Of a stretch of 6,149 bases of DNA, positions 1 to 4,605 are shown in pieces; positions within the stretch are counted from its first letter, which is position 1; every line of letters begins with the position of its first letter. The DNA comes from Acidobacteriaceae bacterium (lineage in GTDB: Bacteria; Acidobacteriota; Terriglobia; Terriglobales; Acidobacteriaceae). The notes under the pieces are model-generated. The model was not told the origin of the DNA. It ran no database searches and worked only from the letters and a program-made list of their open reading frames with translations. The DNA lies in contig PLUJ01000248.1 in the NCBI GenBank assembly GCA_003165455.1, positions 25,178-31,326 of the forward strand, given 5' to 3'. The translations under genes were made by a program, and so were the position numbers.

Positions 1-407
1 TCATCCTATATTTAAATCCTGGGTGGAAAGAGGAATGGGGCGGATCGCTTGAATTGTGGGAGCCAAAGATGGCGCGTTGCGCGGCCAAGTATCTACCGCT
101 CTTGAACCACGCGTTGATCTTTACAACTGACGATCGTTCCCTTCATGGCTTTCCGGACGCCCTTACCTGCCCGGTGGGGGAGTCCCGGAAGAGTTTGGCT
201 CTTTATTACTACACGGTAGAGCAGGACAAGAAAGTCACCTCGCACTCCACCGATTATTTTGCGCGCCCGCAGGATGGTCTAGCCAAATCGGCCATGATAT
301 GGCTGGACAAGAAGGCAGTGGATCTCTATTCTCGCGCTAAAACGCGGTTTGGGTTCTCGGACCGGTTGGCGAGCCGCATACTTGGCTTCTTGTCAGGAAG
401 AAAATAG
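1..407 (+). CDS. 2OG-Fe(II) dioxygenase, prolyl-4-hydroxylase/Tpa1-like, C-terminal part (5' end outside window)
   Basis: The frame is open from the left edge (first whole codon at 3) to a TAG at 405-407, so this is the 3' end of a longer gene. A TTG at 54 could be read as a start, but the residues before it (LYLNPGWKEEWGGSLELW) are a conserved family strand, so the gene begins before the window. What is seen is the second half of the double-stranded beta-helix: the WGG-LELW segment, then the distal iron ligand His in RSLHGFPD (codon 144-146), and the 2-oxoglutarate-binding Arg in ESRKSLALYYYT (codon 186-188). The proximal HxD pair should lie just upstream and cannot be seen. Known members hydroxylate proline or related side chains using Fe(II), O2 and 2-oxoglutarate; the substrate here is unknown. 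A basic tail of about 60 residues follows the core. It converges on the glycosyltransferase with a 26-base gap in which I see no clear terminator. Confidence 0.85.
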   Translation, partial: ILYLNPGWKEEWGGSLELWEPKMARCAAKYLPLLNHALIFTTDDRSLHGFPDALTCPVGESRKSLALYYYTVEQDKKVTSHSTDYFARPQDGLAKSAMIWLDKKAVDLYSRAKTRFGFSDRLASRILGFLSGRK

Positions 408-433
408 AGGAGAAAGGCCAGCGTGCCCGGGAG

Positions 434-1234
434 TCAGGCAGGATGCTCGGTTCTGCTGACGTAGTAATCGGGATACTGCGCTTCGAGTTTGCGGCCCTGT
501 GTGCTGAAGCGCTGCAGATGGATCACTCCCACTTTTTGCAGGGCAAACTGCAGCGTGGTTCCGACTACTTCAAGCCCATATTTCACGCTGCGATGAAAGT
601 TAATGGAGGAGGCTTGCTCAAAATATTTGGTGGGACAGGAAACTTCTCCGATGCGGAAACCGAAGTGGACGCACTGCGCCAGCATTTGGTTATCGAAGAC
701 GAAGTCGTCGGAGTTTTCAAGCAACGGCAACTGCGTTAGCACAGGACGGCTGAAAGCGCGATAGCCGGTGTGGTATTCCGAGAGCTTTACCCGCAGGAAC
801 AGATTTTCAAAGGCGGTGAGCAGGCGGTTGGAAATGTATTTATAGACCGGCATCCCCCCGAGAAGTGCCGTTCCGCCGATGATGCGGGAACCGAGGACGA
901 CGTCATAAACGTTGTAAGCGACCATGCTGGCCATTGCGGTTACGAGGAGCGGCGTGTACTGGTAATCGGGATGAAGCATGATGACCACGTCGGCTCCGGC
1001 GGCTAAAGCTTCGCGGTAGCAGGTCTGCTGGTTTCGTCCGTAGCCGTAGTTGCGATCATGCTGAAAAACCTGCAAGCCTAGACGTTGCGCCAGTTCGACC
1101 GTGTGATCGGAGCTGTGATCGTCCACCAGAATGCGGATATCGACCAGTCCCGGCAGTTCGCCTACCGTCACCTCAAGGGTCTTCTCCGCGTTGTAAGCGG
1201 GCATGACGACCGCGATACGCTTACCGTTGATCAT
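434..1234 (-). CDS. Family 2 glycosyltransferase, DPM1/DPG-synthase-like
   Basis: A GT-A fold glycosyltransferase that probably moves a sugar from a nucleotide-sugar to a polyprenyl-phosphate or glycan acceptor at the inner membrane. Counting from the ATG at 1234: the nucleotide-binding PAYNAEKTL at 12-20, VDDHSSDHT at 37-45, a NYGYGRNQQTCY helix at 62-73, HPDYQY in the place of the metal-binding DxD at 88-93, GSRIIGG at 115-121, YHTGYRAFSR at 154-163, NSDDFVFDNQM at 174-184 and PTKYF at 201-205. All are intact. Length (266 residues) fits the soluble members; there is no C-terminal membrane segment, unlike ArnC/GtrB types. Start choice: an ATG 42 bases further upstream (1276) is in frame but would add RARIPRQVLWLRT, which does not look like family sequence, and it sits inside an inverted repeat. 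Neither start has a good Shine-Dalgarno site. The exact acceptor cannot be read from the sequence. Confidence 0.92.
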   Translation of the reverse strand: MINGKRIAVVMPAYNAEKTLEVTVGELPGLVDIRILVDDHSSDHTVELAQRLGLQVFQHDRNYGYGRNQQTCYREALAAGADVVIMLHPDYQYTPLLVTAMASMVAYNVYDVVLGSRIIGGTALLGGMPVYKYISNRLLTAFENLFLRVKLSEYHTGYRAFSRPVLTQLPLLENSDDFVFDNQMLAQCVHFGFRIGEVSCPTKYFEQASSINFHRSVKYGLEVVGTTLQFALQKVGVIHLQRFSTQGRKLEAQYPDYYVSRTEHPA

Positions 1235-1260
1235 GGTGCGTAACCATAATACCTGACGAG

Positions 1261-1282
1261 GGATTCGTGCCCGCATGAATCC
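1261..1282. repeat. Inverted repeat upstream of the glycosyltransferase
   Basis: GGATTC at 1261-1266 is perfectly complementary to GAATCC at 1277-1282. Read as plus-strand RNA the stem continues inward through a G-U pair, U-A and G-C, giving nine pairs around a CCCG tetraloop; in the minus-strand transcript the same position is an A-C mismatch. It covers the upstream candidate start codon (1274-1276) of the glycosyltransferase. It could be an operator or a 5' UTR hairpin; no family is recognised. Confidence 0.4.
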
Positions 1283-1525
1283 AAGCGGAGACGCTTTTCG
1301 CCTCTCGCTAGTGTATGTTTATCAGGACTAATGACCGTGGCGCTGAGCGAGCGATGAGATTGCCTGTACCGTGCGGGACAAAGGAATACCGCACCGTCAG
1401 GGCTCATAAGTGTTAGGAAAACGCAGCGCTTGTGCGTACAACCTGATCTGACTATTGCGGCATCGCAAAGATGGTTCTCTTGAATGAATGTGCTGGCGGC
1501 AGGGTGCTAGCCCTTCGCATGCCGT

Positions 1526-1551
1526 ATTATGGTTCTTCATTATGGTTCTTC
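1526..1551. repeat. Perfect 13-bp tandem duplication
   Basis: ATTATGGTTCTTC occurs at 1526-1538 and again, with no gap, at 1539-1551. It lies 29 bases before the propeller start codon. It creates two spurious ATG codons (1529 and 1542); the one at 1529 is in frame with the propeller gene, but its extra residues do not resemble a signal peptide n-region. It may be a recent slippage duplication or a pair of binding sites. Confidence 0.85.
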
Positions 1552-1568
1552 GTTTTTAAAATTCTCTC

Positions 1569-1573
1569 AGGAG
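1569..1573 (+). promoter_or_regulatory. Ribosome binding site deciding the propeller start
   Basis: AGGAG stands six bases before the ATG at 1580. It selects that codon over the in-frame ATG at 1529, which has no such site. Confidence 0.75.
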
Positions 1574-1579
1574 TCAGGG

Positions 1580-2650
1580 ATGGTTCAGAAGGCATTAGCC
1601 GCAATATTTGTTTTTGCATGCATTGCCGGAGGCATGGGGTGCGAGAAGAACGGAAGCCATTACGTATATGCCACCGTTCCGGCCGCGAGCCAGTTGGTCG
1701 TTTTCCGGGAGGATCCGTACTCTGGAGTGCTCACGCAACTCTCAGAGAGCCCGTACACGGTAGGGAGCGGAGCGCAGTCGGTCGTCGTTCATCCATCTAA
1801 TAAGTTCTTGTACGTCGCGAATCCCGGCCAGGACGAAAATGACGTCTCTCTTTTCGATATCAACAGCGACGGCACGGTCACGGAAGTGACGCCGAGAACT
1901 GTGGTGGGAACACTGCCAAACGTCTTAGTGATCGACCCCAGCGGCAATTATCTCTATGTGGCCAATGTGCGGTCGAATAATATTTCGGTCTTCTCGATTA
2001 CAAGTGGAACAGGAGTGCTGACACCGGTTCCGGGATCGCCCTTCAACAGCTTAACGCCCACCAATATGGTGGTGGCGCCATCGGGAAAATTCCTTTATGT
2101 GACCGCACCCGGTCAAAATGAGGGTTTCATCGAAGTTTTTAGTGTGACTGCAGGAGCACTCACAGCACTCCAGAATCCGACGTTGACGAGCGACAATAGC
2201 CCGACGAGCCTCGCCATCAATCCGGCGGGCACATTTCTGTATGTCGCGAACACCACGAGCAGCTCCATTTCAGTTTTCTCCATCGCTGCAAACGGAACTT
2301 TGGCGGAGATTGCCGGATCGCCGTTGGCGGATAACTACAAAAGTCCAGTGGGGTTGACGATAGACCCAACCGGCAGCTATTTGTACGTGGCGAACCAGGG
2401 ATCCAACAACATTGCCACATTTTCCATCACGTCAGCTACAGGGTTTCCGGTTGCGATCACCGATTCACCGTTCGCCTCTGAAACGGAGCCGAGCTTTTTG
2501 GCCGCAGACCCGAACGGAAGATATTTGTATGTAGGGAACCAAGGTGGATCGGCGGGCATACAGGCATTCGGTGCAGCCAGCGGCAGCCTGAATTCGATTG
2601 CGACGTATCGCGTGGGTAACACAGTTACATCCATTGCGGTAGCTCAATAA
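1580..2650 (+). CDS. Secreted seven-bladed YVTN/lactonase-like beta-propeller, probable lipoprotein
   Basis: A 356-residue protein with an N-terminal export signal (MVQK, then a hydrophobic stretch to residue 20) followed by Cys21. The sequence before the cysteine is GGMG, not the usual Leu at -3, so lipid modification is likely but not certain. The rest is a propeller of seven near-identical blades, each opening with a [FY]LYVAN-type strand: residues 27, 76, 124, 171, 219, 267 and 315, a very even period of 47-48. Each blade also carries [ISV]SVFSI-type and IDP[ST]G-type strands. This is the architecture of the lactonase_7-bladed (PF10282) / YVTN families. 6-phosphogluconolactonase (Pgl) of E. 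coli shares the fold, but that enzyme is cytosolic and its activity should not be assumed here. Exported propellers of this kind are numerous in Acidobacteriota; their role is mostly unknown, probably binding at the cell envelope. AGGAG at 1569-1573 sets the start. It appears to be a single-gene unit. Confidence 0.9.
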   Translation: MVQKALAAIFVFACIAGGMGCEKNGSHYVYATVPAASQLVVFREDPYSGVLTQLSESPYTVGSGAQSVVVHPSNKFLYVANPGQDENDVSLFDINSDGTVTEVTPRTVVGTLPNVLVIDPSGNYLYVANVRSNNISVFSITSGTGVLTPVPGSPFNSLTPTNMVVAPSGKFLYVTAPGQNEGFIEVFSVTAGALTALQNPTLTSDNSPTSLAINPAGTFLYVANTTSSSISVFSIAANGTLAEIAGSPLADNYKSPVGLTIDPTGSYLYVANQGSNNIATFSITSATGFPVAITDSPFASETEPSFLAADPNGRYLYVGNQGGSAGIQAFGAASGSLNSIATYRVGNTVTSIAVAQ

Positions 2651-2693
2651 GTAGTGAGGAGACGCCTCTTAGCTGGTGGAATTTATTTGACGT

Positions 2694-2765
2694 TTCCCGG
2701 TAATGCAGTAAACAAAATTTGTTATCTCTGAGACAATAGGTCGCAGGCACCGGGAAGTCTTTTTA
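2694..2765 (+). terminator. Possible terminator: 8-bp inverted repeat followed by a T-run
   Basis: TTCCCGGT (2694-2701) pairs perfectly with ACCGGGAA (2749-2756), and the second arm is followed after four bases by TTTTT (2760-2764). The loop of 47 bases is far longer than a normal intrinsic terminator, though it can fold internally around the palindrome at 2711-2723. It lies 44-115 bases after the propeller stop. It could instead be a structured leader or an operator pair. Confidence 0.3.
2711..2723. promoter_or_regulatory. Odd-centred palindrome, operator-like
   Basis: AACAAA-A-TTTGTT is a perfect 13-base dyad with a single central base. Such AT-rich dyads are commonly bound by dimeric repressors, but I cannot assign one. 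It lies 136 bases before the PKS start. Confidence 0.3.
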
Positions 2766-2789
2766 CAGTCGGAACGGCGTGCCTAGCAT
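2762..2789 (+). promoter_or_regulatory. Candidate sigma-70-like promoter for the PKS-YceI pair
   Basis: TTTACA at 2762-2767 (five of six matches to the -35 consensus) and TAGCAT at 2784-2789 (four of six matches to the -10) with a 16-base spacer. It would start transcription about 60 bases before the PKS start codon. A second, poorer -35 (TTGACG, 2687-2692) lies further upstream with no good -10. Matches of this quality also arise by chance. Confidence 0.3.
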
Positions 2790-2845
2790 CTAGTCGAGAT
2801 TCGTTCGATACCGGTCGGCTTGGAGCCGTGCCGAGACCAAAGGTC

Positions 2846-2849
2846 AGGA
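2846..2849 (+). promoter_or_regulatory. Ribosome binding site of the type III PKS
   Basis: AGGA ends nine bases before the ATG at 2859, a usable spacing that supports this start. Confidence 0.5.
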
Positions 2850-2858
2850 CCCTAAAGA

Positions 2859-3938
2859 ATGCAAATTGCGAGCGCCGCAAGCGCGTTTCCGAAGCACTAT
2901 TACACCCAAAAAGTTCTCCTTGAGCGCTTGCAGGATTATTGGGGAGCCAAGCTTAAGAACCCGCTTTTGTTGGCGCGACTGCATCGCAATGTGACCGTCG
3001 ACGGCCGCTATCTGGCAATTCCCGCCGAAGAATATGTCGACATCAAAACCTGGGGCCAAGCCAATGACATATGGATCAGAGTGGCGCAGGAGTTGGGCGA
3101 ACAGGCTTTGTGCCGTGCGTTGCAAAATTCCGGCATAAAACCGCAGGACCTGGGATGCCTGCTGTTTACCACAGTGACGGGAGTAGCCAGCCCGTCGATC
3201 GATGGAATGCTAATCAACCGGATGGGGCTTCCGGCGAAGATTCGTCGTACGCCGATTTTCGGCTTAGGCTGCGTGGCTGGAGCTGCGGGCATTGCGCGCG
3301 CTTCGGATTACGTGCGGGCCTATCCCAAGCAGGCTGCGGCATTGGTGTCGGTGGAGCTTTGCTCCCTGACGCTGCAGCGCGAAGATCTTTCGGTGGCGAA
3401 CCTGATTTCCTCGGGACTGTTTGCCGACGGAGCAGCCGCGGTGATCGTGACGGGAGAAGAATTCGAATCGTCGGACCGGGAAATCGATGCGACCAGAATT
3501 AAGGGGCCGGAAATCCTGGCGACTCGTTCGATTTTCTATCCCGACACGGAAGACATGATGGGATGGAATATTTCCGAAAAGGGCTTTCGGATCATACTGT
3601 CGACCGAGGTTCCGAAGCTGATTCGCGAAAATTTGGGCCGGGACGTGGATGCCTTTCTGGCGGATAACGGGCACAAGCGAAGCGAACTGAAGAGCTGGGT
3701 TCTGCACACCGGTGGACCAAAAGTATTGGACGCCTCGGCGGACGCGCTAGGACTGCACAATGGCGAGCTTGATGCCTCATGGGCATGTTTGAAGAAAGTA
3801 GGTAATCTCTCTTCGGCTTCCGTGCTCTGTGTCCTTGAGGACGTGATGAAGAACCGGAGGCCAGAGCCGGGAACGCTTGGGCTTCTGGCCGCAATGGGGC
3901 CCGGGTTTTGTTCCGAACTGTTACTCCTCAAATGGTGA
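2859..3938 (+). CDS. Type III polyketide synthase (chalcone/stilbene synthase superfamily)
   Basis: A 359-residue cytosolic ketosynthase, the normal length for the family. It loads an acyl-CoA on its active cysteine, extends it with malonyl-CoA and cyclises the chain without an acyl carrier protein. The triad is complete: Cys138 in FGLGCVAGAAG, His283 in VLHTGGPKVLD and Asn316 in KKVGNLSSASVL. The family's C-terminal GPGF loop is at 347-350 (AAMGPGFCSELLLL), and the N-terminal thiolase half carries SPSIDGMLINRMGLP at 111-125. The GCVAGAAG nucleophile region resembles bacterial alkylresorcinol/alkylpyrone synthases more than plant chalcone synthase, so a fatty acyl starter and a phenolic-lipid or pyrone product are likely, but this is inference. 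The genes that often follow such enzymes in bacteria (an isoprenylcysteine-type methyltransferase and an FAD hydroxylase) are absent; instead the gene overlaps a YceI gene by 7 bases. AGGA before the ATG supports the start. Confidence 0.93.
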   Translation: MQIASAASAFPKHYYTQKVLLERLQDYWGAKLKNPLLLARLHRNVTVDGRYLAIPAEEYVDIKTWGQANDIWIRVAQELGEQALCRALQNSGIKPQDLGCLLFTTVTGVASPSIDGMLINRMGLPAKIRRTPIFGLGCVAGAAGIARASDYVRAYPKQAAALVSVELCSLTLQREDLSVANLISSGLFADGAAAVIVTGEEFESSDREIDATRIKGPEILATRSIFYPDTEDMMGWNISEKGFRIILSTEVPKLIRENLGRDVDAFLADNGHKRSELKSWVLHTGGPKVLDASADALGLHNGELDASWACLKKVGNLSSASVLCVLEDVMKNRRPEPGTLGLLAAMGPGFCSELLLLKW

Positions 3939-4573
3939 AAGCCGGCTACCGCATGAAGGAGCAAGCAGGGTTTTGCCGACATTGCACCTCGCGCGCCCTG
4001 CGGATTGCCGTGTTTTTTGGGGCTGTCGCTTCTGTGTTGATGGCCAGCCTGGAAGCCACGGCACAGTCGCTTGCCTTCCGACTTGATCCAGCGCATACAA
4101 CCATAAACTTCACGCTAGGCGATGTGATGCATACGGTTCACGGAACATTTCGCCTGGGACGCGGCACATTGGAATTTGATCCCGCCACGAACAAGCTAGC
4201 GGGCGAAATAGTGGCCGATTCGAAGAGTGGCGAAAGCGGCAGCACCTTGCGCGATCGGAAGATGCATCGCGAAGTGCTGGAGAGCGATCGCTATCCTGAA
4301 ATAGCATTCCGTCCGGACCATATAGACGGCTTGGTAAGGCTGCAGGGAAAGTCTACGGTGCAGGTGCATGGAGTTTTTGCGATTCACGGCTCAGACCATG
4401 AGCTCTCAGTGCCCGCCGAAATAGAAATGTCCACCGATCATTGGAGCGCAATGCTCCACTTTGCGATTCCTTATGAAAAATGGGGAATGAACAATCCGAG
4501 CACATTGTTTTTGCGTGTGAGTGATTCCGTGCAAATCGATCTGAGTGCGTCTGGAAATGTCATCAGGCGCTGA
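3932..4573 (+). CDS. Exported YceI-family lipid-binding protein
   Basis: YceI proteins are periplasmic lipocalin-like barrels that hold a long isoprenoid or amphiphilic chain. After the signal peptide the domain runs almost to the end: FRLDPAHTTINFTLGD, then VHGTFRLGRGTLEFD, the RDRKMHREVLESDRYPEIAF block, the VQVHGVFAIHG strand and a C-terminal YEKWGMNNPS-LFLRVSDSVQID segment. The export signal has a long, basic n-region, a hydrophobic run (IAVFFGAVASVLMASL) and an ATA-Q cleavage site, which would leave a mature protein of about 170 residues, normal for the family. Start: the ATG at 3932 overlaps the PKS stop by 7 bases, suggesting translational coupling, but has no Shine-Dalgarno site; the ATG at 3953 is equally possible and gives a 37-residue signal. 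An in-frame TTG at 3908 is less likely. The n-region contains a CRHC pair, lost on cleavage. Co-transcription with the PKS suggests its ligand may be the polyketide lipid (inference). Confidence 0.88.
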   Translation: MVKAGYRMKEQAGFCRHCTSRALRIAVFFGAVASVLMASLEATAQSLAFRLDPAHTTINFTLGDVMHTVHGTFRLGRGTLEFDPATNKLAGEIVADSKSGESGSTLRDRKMHREVLESDRYPEIAFRPDHIDGLVRLQGKSTVQVHGVFAIHGSDHELSVPAEIEMSTDHWSAMLHFAIPYEKWGMNNPSTLFLRVSDSVQIDLSASGNVIRR

Positions 4574-4587
4574 GCGTGCTGTCAGCG
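4568..4587. terminator. Short hairpin at the convergent gene ends
   Basis: CGCTGA (4568-4573, including the yceI stop codon) is complementary to TCAGCG (4582-4587) with an 8-base loop, between the convergent YceI and CRTAC1 genes. No T-run follows on either strand, so an intrinsic terminator function is only possible. Confidence 0.25.
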
Positions 4588-4605
4588 AATTCTGTAAGAT
4601 CACTC

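Larger units (their letters stand above)
1235..1579. other. Divergent intergenic region between glycosyltransferase and YVTN propeller genes
   Basis: About 345 bases without a convincing gene; frames running through it either stop within a few codons or are out-of-frame entries into the propeller gene. It must hold the 5' signals of both flanking genes, but I find no promoter with good -35/-10 matches. Visible structure: an inverted repeat at 1261-1282, a GC-rich short dyad GTGCGG (1371-1376) / CCGCAC (1389-1394), and a perfect 13-bp tandem duplication at 1526-1551 just before the propeller start. Confidence 0.7.
2651..2858. other. Intergenic region with several dyad symmetries before the type III PKS
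   Basis: This 208-base gap should hold the end of the propeller transcript and the promoter of the PKS-YceI pair. It contains a weak GAGG (2656-2659) / CCTC (2665-2668) hairpin, the long-loop inverted repeat ending in a T-run (2694-2765), the odd palindromes at 2711-2723 and TCTC-T-GAGA at 2725-2733, a promoter-like pair at 2762-2789, and a short hairpin CGGCT (2816-2820) / AGCCG (2824-2828) with a 3-base loop. No open reading frame of note. Confidence 0.6.

Noticed and set aside
443..1006. Two plus-strand open frames opposite the glycosyltransferase
   Set aside because: Their translations show no motifs, while the minus strand carries all GT2 motifs.
1371..1394. GTGCGG/CCGCAC dyad as a terminator or operator
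   Set aside because: Only six pairs with a 12-base loop and no T-run; this is easily chance in sequence of this composition.
1529..1579. Upstream ATG as the start of the propeller protein
   Set aside because: It lies in the tandem duplication without a Shine-Dalgarno site; the ATG at 1580 has AGGAG at the right spacing and begins a proper signal peptide.
1471..1800. A plus-strand frame running from the intergenic region into the propeller gene
   Set aside because: It is in another frame than the propeller, has no motif, and its start has no ribosome binding site.
3536..4096. A 186-codon minus-strand frame across the PKS-YceI junction
   Set aside because: It is low-complexity Ser/Pro/Arg-rich translation typical of an antisense shadow and covers the catalytic region of the PKS on the true strand.
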